Assembly (NCBI RefSeq): GCF_030678915.1
Contig: NZ_JAUUTZ010000004.1
Coordinates: 124,001 to 188,000 of the forward strand
Direction of reading: 5' to 3'
Origin: Paracoccus wurundjeri
GTDB lineage: Bacteria; Pseudomonadota; Alphaproteobacteria; Rhodobacterales; Rhodobacteraceae
Length of the DNA: 64,000 nt
The notes under the pieces were generated by a model. That model saw nothing but the letters and a program-made list of their open reading frames with translations, had not been told where the DNA came from and ran no database searches. Numbering within the stretch: the stretch's first letter is position 1; each line of letters begins with the position of its first letter. The position numbers and the translations under genes were made by a program. This document shows positions 9,044-17,746 of the stretch, piece by piece.

Positions 9044-9793
9044 TTACAGCACCTGATCCAGAAAGGCGCGGGTGCGCGGGTCCCTGGCCTGCGTGAAGAA
9101 CTCGGCCGGAGGTCCGTGTTCGACAATGACGCCGCGATCGGTGAAATAGATATGGTCCGCGACCTCGCGCGCGAAGCCCATTTCATGGGTGACCAGAATG
9201 CATGTCATGCCCTCGGCGGCCAGATCCTTTATGGTGACAAGCACTTCCTTGACCGTTTCGGGATCCAGCGCCGCCGTCACCTCGTCGAACAGCATCACAT
9301 CGGGCTGCATGGCCAGAGAGCGCGCGATGGCCACACGCTGCTGCTGCCCGCCGGACAATTCGCCGGGATATTGGTTTTCCTTGCCTTCTAGGCGTACCTT
9401 TTTCAGCAGGGCGCGGGCGCGGGTCTCGACCTCGGCAGGTTTTTCCTTCAGCACCTTGATGGGGGCCATCATCACATTCTGCAACGCGGTCTTGTGTGGA
9501 AACAGGTTGTATTGCTGAAACACCATACCGACCTTGCGCCGCAGGGCCAGCTTGTCCAGCTTGGGACCATGAACTTCCTGGCCCTCGACCTGGATCGAGC
9601 CGGCCTGAATATCGTTCAGCGCGTTGATGCAGCGGATCAGGGTGGATTTACCCGACCCCGAAGGGCCGATGATGCAGATCACCTCGCCCTTCATGACATC
9701 CATGCTGATGCCGCGAATGACCTCGACCTCGCCAAAAGATTTGTGAACTTCGCGCAGCCGGACGATAGGTTGATCGGCGGTCCAGTTGGTCAT
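9044..9793 (-). CDS. Polar amino acid ABC transporter, ATP-binding protein
   Basis: A 249-residue GlnQ/HisP-type ATPase. Walker A GPSGSGKST lies near residues 44-52, the Q-loop in VFQQYNLFPH, the ABC signature LSGGQQQR near 146, and Walker B VMLFDEVTAALD. LVTHEMGFAREVADH is typical of the polar amino acid uptake family. It is the last gene of a four-gene minus-strand operon (binding protein 11455-12288, permeases 10688-11449 and 9805-10698) and follows the second permease after 11 bases. Adjacent to the sox-like operon but convergent with it, so co-function in uptake of an N-methyl amino acid is only a guess. Confidence 0.93.
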   Translation of the reverse strand: MTNWTADQPIVRLREVHKSFGEVEVIRGISMDVMKGEVICIIGPSGSGKSTLIRCINALNDIQAGSIQVEGQEVHGPKLDKLALRRKVGMVFQQYNLFPHKTALQNVMMAPIKVLKEKPAEVETRARALLKKVRLEGKENQYPGELSGGQQQRVAIARSLAMQPDVMLFDEVTAALDPETVKEVLVTIKDLAAEGMTCILVTHEMGFAREVADHIYFTDRGVIVEHGPPAEFFTQARDPRTRAFLDQVL

Positions 9794-9804
9794 GGGGCAC
9801 CCTT

Positions 9805-10698
9805 TCAGTTTTTGACCGCGAACCGACGCTCGAGCCGCATGGTAAGGCGGGCGATCGGATAGCAGTATGCGAGGAACAATAGCAGGGCGAAGCCGTAGAA
9901 GGGGATCAGCAATTCCGGCTGATTACCCTCGGCCTCCATTGCCTGCCGGGTCAGGCTGATGATTTCTCCGACGCCCAGCAGTGAACAAAGCGGCGTGGAC
10001 ATGGTCAGGATCGCGTACCAGTTCATCCAAGGCGGCAGCATTCGCTTGAAACATTGCGGCAGGATGATCTGCCAGATGGTCTGCCGACGCGTAAAGCCAA
10101 GCGATTCGGCGGCCTCCCATTGGGCGGTGGGAACGGACTGGACGGCGCCGCGCACCACCTCGGCGATATTGGCGGAAACCGGAAGCGCAAGGCCGATCAC
10201 GGTCTTGAACCAGCCGGGAAATGGAACCACCGTGCCAAAAATCCGAAATTGGAAGGGAAAGGACAAAAGCACGACGAACAACAGCACAAGCCAGGGCACA
10301 TTGCGGAAGAACGTGACGTAGACCCGTACGACGCCGCGCAGAATGCGCGATCGCGAAATCAGCGCCAGTCCGGCGAAGGCGCCGATAGCGGTTCCGATCG
10401 CCATCGCCAAAACCGAGATCAGGACGTTGAACAGAAAACCCTGTGTGAACAGGAACGGCATCCACTGGAACAGTTTCTCCAGCGGTGTCCGGATCGCGGT
10501 GGTCCCGGCCTGCGCCATGACCATGGCGGGAAACAGCGCGGCCACTGCCAGAAACCAGAATGCCGGGATAGAGGCCAGCCAGCGCGTGGCGAAAAAATCG
10601 TCATAGGCCGGGCCGCGGGGCGTAAAGGGCAGCAAAACCGGCAGCGCACCCTTATCCGCTGGATTCCGGGACATTGGAACGGGCATTTTATGTGCCAT
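9805..10698 (-). CDS. Polar amino acid ABC transporter, permease
   Basis: A 297-residue inner-membrane permease of the HisM/GlnP family with about five or six hydrophobic segments after an extended N-terminus (residues 1-45). The EAA loop is visible as AQWEAAESLGFTRRQTIWQIILPQCF, which couples to the ATPase. FFRNVPWLVLLFVVLLSFPF is another family hallmark. The start ATG at 10698 lies 11 bases inside the end of the upstream permease gene, so the two are probably co-translated. The two permeases differ in sequence and presumably form a heterodimer. Substrate unknown within polar amino acids. Confidence 0.9.
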   Translation of the reverse strand: MAHKMPVPMSRNPADKGALPVLLPFTPRGPAYDDFFATRWLASIPAFWFLAVAALFPAMVMAQAGTTAIRTPLEKLFQWMPFLFTQGFLFNVLISVLAMAIGTAIGAFAGLALISRSRILRGVVRVYVTFFRNVPWLVLLFVVLLSFPFQFRIFGTVVPFPGWFKTVIGLALPVSANIAEVVRGAVQSVPTAQWEAAESLGFTRRQTIWQIILPQCFKRMLPPWMNWYAILTMSTPLCSLLGVGEIISLTRQAMEAEGNQPELLIPFYGFALLLFLAYCYPIARLTMRLERRFAVKN

Positions 10699-11449
10699 AG
10701 CCGGGGATCCTCAGCTTGCGTTCCCATTGCCCCATACCGGCTGACAGCAAACCAACCAGCCCCAGATAACAGATCATCATCAACAACATGGTGGGCTTCT
10801 GGGCCGAGGGAAAATCATTCCAGATGGAAACGGATTGATACAGCAATTCAGGCACCGCGATGGCGAATGCCTGGTTGGTCGTTTTCACCAGATTGACCAG
10901 ATTTGCCGACAGCGCCGGCAGCGAGATCCGCAGCGTCAGCGGCAGAACCACGTTCGTATAGGTCTGAAGACGTGTCATTCCCAACGATTCGGCTGCCTCG
11001 CGGGTAGAGGTCGGCACCGCCTCGACGCCAGCACGGAAGATTTCGATATTGAACGCGCCCGCAAAGAAAGACAGCGCGATGATCGCCCAGCCGACATTCG
11101 AGATGATCGGCACTTCAAGCCAGCCGTCGGGGCTGTAGCTGGGGGTGAACTGGCCCAGGGCGAAATAGAAGAACAGAAGCTGGATCAGCGGCGGTGTGTT
11201 GCGGAAGAATTGCACATAGGCCTGTACGATCCCGCGCAGAAACCGGCTTCTCGACTCCTGCGCCCATGCGCCGACGATGCCGATGATGACCGAAAACACC
11301 AGACAGAACAGGCTGAGCTTGACCGTCATCCACAAGCCGGTCAGAACCCGGTTCATCTGGACCGGATCATAGATCCAGATGAAGTTCCAGTGTGGCGACT
11401 TCGCGGCCAGTTCCCGGAAAAAGTCCTGTATTTCCGCCAACATCGGCAT
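10688..11449 (-). CDS. Polar amino acid ABC transporter, permease
   Basis: A 253-residue membrane permease of the HisQ/GlnP family. It shows VQAYVQFFRNTPPLIQLLFF in the first core helix region and an EAA loop TSTREAAESLGMTRLQTYTNVVLP near residue 160. The C-terminus is WERKLRIPGYGT. It follows the binding-protein gene after five bases and overlaps the second permease by 11 bases. Together with the neighbours it makes a complete AapJQMP/GltIJKL-like system for import of an amino acid across the inner membrane. Confidence 0.9.
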   Translation of the reverse strand: MPMLAEIQDFFRELAAKSPHWNFIWIYDPVQMNRVLTGLWMTVKLSLFCLVFSVIIGIVGAWAQESRSRFLRGIVQAYVQFFRNTPPLIQLLFFYFALGQFTPSYSPDGWLEVPIISNVGWAIIALSFFAGAFNIEIFRAGVEAVPTSTREAAESLGMTRLQTYTNVVLPLTLRISLPALSANLVNLVKTTNQAFAIAVPELLYQSVSIWNDFPSAQKPTMLLMMICYLGLVGLLSAGMGQWERKLRIPGYGT

Positions 11450-11454
11450 GGACC

Positions 11455-12288
11455 TTACTGCGCCAGCGGATCGGCCATCCGCTCATGCATCTCGGCCACG
11501 AAGGGGCTGGGGGCGACTTTCCATTTTTCCTCGAGCTCGATCAGCGTACCGTCACGGTGCCAGGCATATTGCAGCCCCGACACGATCTGGCCCAGAGCAC
11601 AGTTTTCTTCCGGCTTGGCGACCGCGATACCCCAGGGCGCGAAATCCTCTGTTGGCAGGGAAATCTCGAAATCATCCCAGCCTCCGGCGGCGTAATCTGC
11701 GCTGATGGTTGTATCGTCATAGACGAAAGCCACGCATTTCTTGTCGCGCAGAGCCTGCTTGGCCTCGGCGGCGTTGTTGAAGGCGGCGATGGTGGCGCCG
11801 TATTCCTGTTCGATCTTCTGCAGATAGAACGACCCTTGAACACCACAGACGGGCTTGCCTTTCAACTCGGTCCATTCGGTCATGCCGACGGCCTTGGGCG
11901 TCAGAGCGGCGGTGCCCGAGGCGTAATAGTTCGGCCCCTTGATGCCCACCATTTCGCGCCGGTCGGCGGTATCGGTCATGGTGGCGACCATCACATCGAT
12001 CTGACCCTGCTGCAGGAATTGCATCCGGTTCGAGGCGATCACCGGCACCAGTTCCAGCCCGACGCCAAGCGTATCGGCGATCTTCTGCGCCAGATCGATC
12101 TCCAGACCGACAATATTGCCGTCAGTGTCGCGATAGCCCCAGGGCTTGTAATCGGCCTTGACGCCCGCGATCAGAGTGCCGCGATCCTGAATCCGCTTCA
12201 GTCCGGCATTCGCACAGCTTTCTGCCGCCGCCGCTATGGGGGCAAGTGCAATAGCGGATGCGAGAAGTGCGGTAACGACATTTTTCAT
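11455..12288 (-). CDS. Polar amino acid ABC transporter, periplasmic binding protein
   Basis: A 277-residue family 3 solute-binding protein. It has a Sec signal peptide (MKNVVTALLASAIALAPIAA with AAAES cleavage region around residues 20-24). The mature part begins with GTLIAGVKADYKPWGYRDTDG and EIDLAQKIADTLG, the standard ligand-pocket start, and has DVMVATMTDTADRREMV in the middle. It is the first gene of the operon running to 9044. The promoter must lie in the 126-base divergent gap with the sensory binding protein gene starting near 12415. Ligand not predictable from sequence alone. Confidence 0.9.
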   Translation of the reverse strand: MKNVVTALLASAIALAPIAAAAESCANAGLKRIQDRGTLIAGVKADYKPWGYRDTDGNIVGLEIDLAQKIADTLGVGLELVPVIASNRMQFLQQGQIDVMVATMTDTADRREMVGIKGPNYYASGTAALTPKAVGMTEWTELKGKPVCGVQGSFYLQKIEQEYGATIAAFNNAAEAKQALRDKKCVAFVYDDTTISADYAAGGWDDFEISLPTEDFAPWGIAVAKPEENCALGQIVSGLQYAWHRDGTLIELEEKWKVAPSPFVAEMHERMADPLAQ

Positions 12289-12414
12289 GTATTTGTCTCT
12301 CCCTATGATTATGACAGGGTTATCAAAGCAAACCGGTCAGGTGTGAGAGGCGAAAACATTGCCCTCCTGCGGCAACTTTATTTCACCCGACAGAGACAGG
12401 GTCTTCACGCCATC

Positions 12415-13215
12415 ATGCTGGGCGGAATGAGCAACATGGCCGACATGACCGATGGCGGGATGTCCCGACGGTACCTGCTATCCGCGCTGGTGGGGGGCGC
12501 GGCTTGTCTGGCGGCACCTGCCATTCTGCGCGCGCAGCCCGAGATCTGGACCATGGTCGGCATGGACGAATTCGCGCCCTATAATCATATCGAGAAGGGC
12601 CGGTTCGTCGGCGCCGATATCGACATTCTGACCGAAGCTGCCGCGCGGATGGGAATCGGAATGCATTTCGTGCCGCTGCCGTGGCGGCGGGCATTGCTTG
12701 CCCCGGATATGGGCGAGGCTGACGGGCTGTTCCAGTTGGCGCCCACCCCCCAGCGTTTCCGCAGCTGGCTGATGACCGGACCTTTGCGGACGACGCGCAT
12801 AGTCTTTGTGGTGATGGCGGATGCGCCTCTGGCCGATTTCACCAATCTCGACGATTTGGTGGGCCTTTCCGTCGGCGTGGTGGATGGTTTCAGCTATACG
12901 CCCGCTTTCGACAGTGCCACGCATTTCCATCACGAGGGCTCGGTCGATGATGAAACCAGCCTGCGCAAGCTGCTTTTGCGCCGGGCTGACGTGATCGTCG
13001 GGGGCGAGGCCAATCTGCATCACGCCATGCGCAAACTGGAGATCAAGGACAGGGTGCGGACCCTGCCCACCGCGCTGGATATCCAGGGCCGCTTCGTCGG
13101 GTTCAGCCGGACCGCTGCCGGACATGAAAAACATGACCGGTTGGCCCTCGTGCTGACCCAGATGCATGTCGAGGGCCGAATCCCGGCTATCCTGCGCGAG
13201 AGGCTGGGCGAATGA
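12415..13215 (+). CDS. Family 3 solute-binding-like protein, putative periplasmic sensor
   Basis: A protein of up to 266 residues with a twin-arginine-like leader (MSRRYLLSALVGGAAC ending at ILRAQ), so it is probably exported by Tat. The body resembles family 3 binding proteins: DEFAPYNHIEKGRFVGADIDI, then ADGLFQLAPTPQRFRSW, VGLSVGVVDGFSY and a C-terminal IQGRFVGFSRTAAG block. No permease or ATPase follows. The gene ends 13 bases before a hybrid histidine kinase, suggesting a ligand-sensing role. Several in-frame ATGs are possible (12415, 12427, 12436, 12445, 12460); GGCGGA at 12421 favours 12436, while the leader itself needs only 12460. Confidence 0.75.
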   Translation: MLGGMSNMADMTDGGMSRRYLLSALVGGAACLAAPAILRAQPEIWTMVGMDEFAPYNHIEKGRFVGADIDILTEAAARMGIGMHFVPLPWRRALLAPDMGEADGLFQLAPTPQRFRSWLMTGPLRTTRIVFVVMADAPLADFTNLDDLVGLSVGVVDGFSYTPAFDSATHFHHEGSVDDETSLRKLLLRRADVIVGGEANLHHAMRKLEIKDRVRTLPTALDIQGRFVGFSRTAAGHEKHDRLALVLTQMHVEGRIPAILRERLGE

Positions 13216-13228
13216 GGCGCCCGTCGTG

Positions 13229-15631
13229 ATGCGTCGTGCGGGAACAAGTAGCATCGCACGGCGGCTGGTGCTGGCCGGGGCCTTGGTCAGTATCGTTTCC
13301 GGTGTCGGGCTGGGCGGCGCAAGCGCGCTTGCCGATCTGCGGCGCGGCATCAAGATTGCGACCGGCAATGCCGAGCGGATTCTCTATTCCGCCACGCCGC
13401 AGCTGGAACGTGCCTATTGGGATGTGGATCTGACGACGGTTCAGGCCATTCTGGACCGGCTGGTGGACGATCCGCTGATCCGTGCACTGCGAATAGAGGA
13501 TCTTCTGCTGTCGTCCGAACAATTGCGGATCGCGCAGATACCCTGGTTTCAGGTGGAACGGCCCGCAACCGAAATTCCCGCCTTGGTGACAAGCGGATTG
13601 GTGCCCCCCGAACGGCTGACCCAAACACGCGAGATCGTGCTGCGGGCCCCTGACGGGGTGCGGGAAATCGCAAGGCTGGATGTGACCTTTTCATTCGCCG
13701 GATTCTATAACGATTTCGCCCAGCAGGCGCTGCGCATTGTGCTGACCGCCGTATTGCAGGCGCTCCTTCTGGCCGCGCTGCTGTTTCTGCTGACACAGCG
13801 CTATATCATTTCGCCGCTGGGCGTGCTTAGCCGCGCGGCGCGGGGGCTGCGAGAAGGACAGGGCTTTCATCTGACCGGCCCGGCGGCGGGGCGGCTTGAT
13901 TCGCGCGATGACGAGATTTCGCGATTGGCGCAGGATTTCGCGCGCACGGTCGCGCAGATGGAACGTTACCGCGACCATCTACGCGAAGAGGTGGAGCAGC
14001 GTACCGCCGAATTGGTCATTGCGCGCAATGACGCCCTTGCGGCATCGCGGGCAAAATCGGCTTTTCTGGCCAATATGAGTCATGAGTTGCGGACTCCGCT
14101 GAACGCAATTACCGGCCTGTCGGAATTGCTGCTGGCCGAGCGGCTGCCTGCGGCCTCGCGCCGTCAGGTGGCGGATATGCAAAGCGCCGCCCGTCAGTTG
14201 CTGCGCAGCATTGACAGCGTTCTGGATCTGTCCAAGCTGGAAGGCGGCCATATGGTCTTCGAGCGGCGCGCCTTTGCCGTTGATGCGGTTTTCGATGAGG
14301 TGATCGCCCAGACGCGGGTCCTGATCGGCGCGCCTTCGCCACAGCTTGAGGGCGATATCGCGCCCGCTGTCCCGCTGATGATCACGGGCGATCGTCAGAA
14401 ACTGACGCAGATTTTGCTGAATCTGACCAGCAATGCAGTGAAATTCACAACCCGGGGCCGGATCGCATTGCGGGTTTTTCGGGGGGGCGACCGGTTGCGG
14501 TTTTCCGTTTTCGACAGCGGCACCGGGATTGCCGAAAGGGATCAGGCGGCGATTTTCGATCCCTTCACTCAGGCGGATGCAACCATCTCGCGCGAAGTGT
14601 CGGGCACGGGTCTTGGCCTTGCCATTGCCCAAGAGATGGCCCAGGGTATGGGCGGCAGGCTTGCCTTGCGCAGCCGGCCGGATAAAGGCAGCCTGTTCAT
14701 TCTGGACCTGCCGCTTGATCCGGTGGAACATGCCAGTGCGGCACCTGTCCTGCCGCGACCGCTGCTGGATATCCCCGATTCCCGGATACGGGCCCGGCTG
14801 GGGCGGATGCTGGATCGTGCGCGGATGACCGGCGAAACCGATGGCCGCCAGTTGCGATTGGCTGATGGGACCCTGTCGCTTGACGGGATGGAATTGCCCT
14901 TGCCGCTGACCCATCGCGAATTGCGCCTGACGGCGGAACAGGCAGATGCGGACCTTCCGTCATCCCCGGCATTGCGGGAAAAGCGTGTCCTTGTGGTCGA
15001 GGATCGTAAGATCAACCGCGAGGTGATGGAGGAATTGCTGCGCCGAAATGGTGTCAAAGCTACCTCGGTGCCGGGTGCATGTGCCGCGCTGGCGGCTCTG
15101 GATCATCAGCATCCGGACGCGATCATTACCGATCTGCACATGCCCGAAATGGACGGGATCGCCCTGATGGGCAGATTGCGCGGGCAGGGAGTGACGATCC
15201 CCGTCATCGCTTCCAGCGCGGATGTTTCGACCGAAACGCGGCTGGCCTGCCAGAATGCGGGTTTCACCGCCTTTCTGCCCAAGCCGCTGACCGGCGCGGC
15301 CCTGCTGGAAACTCTGACGACCGTGTTCGGGGAAGCCATGCCGGTATTGGACGATACCGCGCTGGCGCGGAATACCGGGGGCGATCAGCGGATGGCTGCG
15401 CGCTGGAAGGCGCGAATCCCCGCCGAGATAGAGGAATGGCGCGAATTGCTGGCCGGTAAATTGCCTTTAGCCGAAGCGCTGCATGCGATCAGGGGCGCAG
15501 CCCTGCAGCTAGGCGCGACAGAGCTTTGCCATGTCGTGCAGGAAAAGCCTGTGGACAAGCCGCGAATCGAGGCGGCGCTGGATCGTCTGCGCCACGCTGT
15601 TATGGGTTCGGACGGCGATCAATCCCCGTAA
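13229..15631 (+). CDS. Hybrid sensor histidine kinase with receiver and Hpt domains
   Basis: An 800-residue inner-membrane kinase. Membrane helices lie near residues 12-34 and 168-188 around a periplasmic segment of about 130 residues. A HAMP-like linker (about 189-245) and coiled coil lead to a HisKA domain with phosphoacceptor H285 in SHELRTP. The ATPase domain has NLTSNAVKFT (about 398-407) and GTGLGLAIA. A receiver domain (about 585-700) carries phosphoacceptor D635 in ITDLHMPEMDG and K685. A short C-terminal Hpt-like segment has H752 in LHAIRGAALQLGA. This is a complete His-Asp-His relay; the final Asp is plausibly in the convergent LysR/REC protein. Start ATG 13229 (GTG 13226 also possible). 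Its 3' end overlaps that gene's 3' end by 13 bases. Confidence 0.88.
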   Translation: MRRAGTSSIARRLVLAGALVSIVSGVGLGGASALADLRRGIKIATGNAERILYSATPQLERAYWDVDLTTVQAILDRLVDDPLIRALRIEDLLLSSEQLRIAQIPWFQVERPATEIPALVTSGLVPPERLTQTREIVLRAPDGVREIARLDVTFSFAGFYNDFAQQALRIVLTAVLQALLLAALLFLLTQRYIISPLGVLSRAARGLREGQGFHLTGPAAGRLDSRDDEISRLAQDFARTVAQMERYRDHLREEVEQRTAELVIARNDALAASRAKSAFLANMSHELRTPLNAITGLSELLLAERLPAASRRQVADMQSAARQLLRSIDSVLDLSKLEGGHMVFERRAFAVDAVFDEVIAQTRVLIGAPSPQLEGDIAPAVPLMITGDRQKLTQILLNLTSNAVKFTTRGRIALRVFRGGDRLRFSVFDSGTGIAERDQAAIFDPFTQADATISREVSGTGLGLAIAQEMAQGMGGRLALRSRPDKGSLFILDLPLDPVEHASAAPVLPRPLLDIPDSRIRARLGRMLDRARMTGETDGRQLRLADGTLSLDGMELPLPLTHRELRLTAEQADADLPSSPALREKRVLVVEDRKINREVMEELLRRNGVKATSVPGACAALAALDHQHPDAIITDLHMPEMDGIALMGRLRGQGVTIPVIASSADVSTETRLACQNAGFTAFLPKPLTGAALLETLTTVFGEAMPVLDDTALARNTGGDQRMAARWKARIPAEIEEWRELLAGKLPLAEALHAIRGAALQLGATELCHVVQEKPVDKPRIEAALDRLRHAVMGSDGDQSP

Positions 15632-16416
15632 TCGGCCAGCCTGTCCCGGATATCAGCCAACAAGGTCTCGGCCCGTTCCAGCCGATCCGCCCGGCGCTGC
15701 AACAGGTTCTCCAGCGCCAGATTGGATCTGCGCAGGTCCAGTTGCACCCTGATCCGGGCAAGCAGCACGGCCGGGGCGAAAGGCCGGGCGATATAGTCGC
15801 AGGCGCCAACCGAAAAACCTTCGGTCTCGTCCTCGGGCGCATCGAGGCTGGTCAGGAACATGACCGGCACCTTGGCATAATGCGGCATCGCCTTGAGCCT
15901 GCGGCAAAGCGCATAACCGTCCATCCCCGACATACGCACGTCCAGCATGATCAGATCGGCCGCGCCTCCGGCAAGCAGCCAGTCAAGCGCATCCTCGGCA
16001 CGGGTATGAGCGGTGATCTGATACCGATCCTGAAGCACGTCCTGCAACCTGCGGATATTGGCAGCCATGTCATCGACGATCAGGATGTGTTCCTGATCGG
16101 ACTCGATCGGCAGTTCAGGCGGAACGCTTTCATCCTCGTCGCCCCTGATCGCGACCGAGGCCAGCGCGATATTTTCCAGATTGCCGGACACTGTCTCGAA
16201 ATAGCGCGCGCCCCAGTCCCGCAGCACGGTGCTGTTGGCGCTGCGCTCGAACAGCGACAGGCCAAGATGCGCCTCGAGCGCGCGGATTTGCCGGCTGACG
16301 GCCTCACGCGTGACGTTCAGTTCGCGCGCGGCATCGGAAAAACTGCCCAGACGGGCCGCGGCCTCGAAGGCGACAAGGCTTGTCAGTGGCGGCAGGTTTC
16401 GCTTGAGATTCTCCAT
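15619..16416 (-). CDS. LysR-type DNA-binding domain fused to a response-regulator receiver domain
   Basis: A 265-residue protein with an unusual order of domains. Residues about 8-68 form a LysR-type winged helix (LTSLVAFEAAARLGSFSDAA, then VTREAVSRQIRALEAHLG). There is no LysR co-inducer domain. Instead residues about 110-230 are a receiver domain: acidic pair D115-D116, phosphoacceptor D159 in LIMLDVRMSGMDG and T189 in FLTS. The conserved lysine is replaced by R211 in DYIARPF. A C-terminal coiled coil (about 228-260) may dimerise it. It converges on the kinase gene with a 13-base overlap, so it is the likely output of that relay. Start chosen at ATG 16416, where homology begins; no strong ribosome-binding site. 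Confidence 0.82.
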   Translation of the reverse strand: MENLKRNLPPLTSLVAFEAAARLGSFSDAARELNVTREAVSRQIRALEAHLGLSLFERSANSTVLRDWGARYFETVSGNLENIALASVAIRGDEDESVPPELPIESDQEHILIVDDMAANIRRLQDVLQDRYQITAHTRAEDALDWLLAGGAADLIMLDVRMSGMDGYALCRRLKAMPHYAKVPVMFLTSLDAPEDETEGFSVGACDYIARPFAPAVLLARIRVQLDLRRSNLALENLLQRRADRLERAETLLADIRDRLADYGD

Positions 16417-16638
16417 GACGGATAAGATTGCGTGGGGCGGGGCGGTTATGCAAGGGGCGCCGGATACTTTAGCCATACGATGCGGAAGCTGGCGGGAAGA
16501 CAGGTTTCCTGTTGTTTGATTTTGCAAAAGCCCGTTATTCTTAATCCGCTGAATGCGCGAGATTGCCCCGAATATCGGCCTTCCCACCGTGGGAAAAGAG
16601 ATCCTGTATCCTGTCTCGAAAAGCTGTAAGCAAAGCCA

Positions 16639-17511
16639 ATGCGCGAACTTCCTCATCTTGTTTATCTTCAGGCTTTCGAGGCCGCGGCACGGCATCTCAG
16701 CTTTACCCGCGCTGCGACCGAACTGAACTGCACGCAGGCGGCCATCAGTCAGCGGGTGCGGGCGCTTGAGCAGTATTTCGGCCGTCCGCTGTTTCGCCGA
16801 CAGCCAAGCGGGTTGGAACTCAGCTCGGTCGGAAAGGCCTATCTGCCGGGCATCACGCAGGCGCTGGACATGGCCGAGGCCGCAACCTGTGGCCTGACCG
16901 GTCGCCGCGAACGGCAAGGTATAACGATATCAGGGCCGATCTCTTTTCTGAACCTGTGGCTGGCGCCGCGACTTCCCGAATTTCTTGCCGGTAATCCCGG
17001 TATTGCCGTGCAATTGAACAGCTCCATCTGGACGGATCCCAATATCGATCTGGCTGATGTAAGTTTTGCCTTTGAAAAGCGCGACCTGATACCGTCCGAG
17101 GCAATCGTGTTGTCCCATGAACAACTGGTTCTGGTGGGGGCCGGGCAGCATGCCGAGCGTCTGGCGGCAAAAGCATCGCTTGAAGACATTCCACAGATCG
17201 AAATTCAAGGAAAATATTCGCTTTGGGACATCTGGTCGGATGGCATGGGGTTATCCAAGAGATCGGGGCCGCCGGTGCTGCGCGTCGATACCGCGATCTC
17301 GGCGCTTGATCTTGCGGCGGTGGGGGCCGGTCTGACGGTTCTTTATGCGACCTATGCTGAAGGATACCTGTCATCCGGCAGAATCACCGCGCCTTTGGGG
17401 CCGGGGATCGCAGTGCCGCATGTGCTGTCCATGAGCCGGCACGCCAAGCGCAAAGAGACCGAAGCGGTGCGGATCTTCACGAACTGGGTATCGGACCTGT
17501 TCTCAGCCTGA
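16639..17511 (+). CDS. LysR-family regulator, GcvA-like
   Basis: A 290-residue full-length LysR regulator. The N-terminal helix-turn-helix runs from LPHLVYLQAFEAAARHLSFT to CTQAAISQRVRALEQYFG. The effector-binding domain starts near residue 93 (ITISGPISFLNLWLAPRLPEF) in the manner of the GcvA branch. It is divergent from the LysR/REC gene (222-base gap) and upstream of the hyuA operon in the same orientation with a 235-base gap, so it is a candidate activator of either. GcvA-branch regulators often control glycine, amino acid or beta-lactamase genes, but this cannot fix the inducer here. Confidence 0.88.
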   Translation: MRELPHLVYLQAFEAAARHLSFTRAATELNCTQAAISQRVRALEQYFGRPLFRRQPSGLELSSVGKAYLPGITQALDMAEAATCGLTGRRERQGITISGPISFLNLWLAPRLPEFLAGNPGIAVQLNSSIWTDPNIDLADVSFAFEKRDLIPSEAIVLSHEQLVLVGAGQHAERLAAKASLEDIPQIEIQGKYSLWDIWSDGMGLSKRSGPPVLRVDTAISALDLAAVGAGLTVLYATYAEGYLSSGRITAPLGPGIAVPHVLSMSRHAKRKETEAVRIFTNWVSDLFSA

Positions 17512-17694
17512 ATGATCGTTTTGCGGGACGTGCCTTCGCCGGGGATTCCTCGCTTGCGGAGGCTTCGGGAGGTCTCGTTTCATCCCTGTTTTCAGAATCC
17601 AAACTGAACACTCAATGCGATTTTTTTGATGATTTTCGTCTGGAATCGTTTGACGTACGGCATCCAATTTGCATACTGATATTTGATAATCGAG

Positions 17695-17719
17695 TTGCGG
17701 GGTGTTGGATGTCCCGCAA
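17695..17719 (+). promoter_or_regulatory. Inverted repeat in the hyuA leader, candidate operator
   Basis: A perfect 7-base inverted repeat TTGCGGG / CCCGCAA with an 11-base spacer, ending 27 bases before the hyuA ATG and just upstream of an A/T-rich stretch and a strong AGGAGG site. It could be a regulator operator or a small leader hairpin. A near match to the FCD-type GntR consensus (TNGTNNNACNA, one mismatch) lies at 17646-17656; the operon ends with such a regulator gene (26238-26975). Confidence 0.4.
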
Positions 17720-17746
17720 TTATAATTAAAAATCAGGAGGATATAG

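Noticed and set aside
11392-12414. Long N-terminal extension of the sensory binding protein
   Set aside because: It runs antisense through the amino acid binding-protein gene and precedes the Tat leader, so it is not coding.
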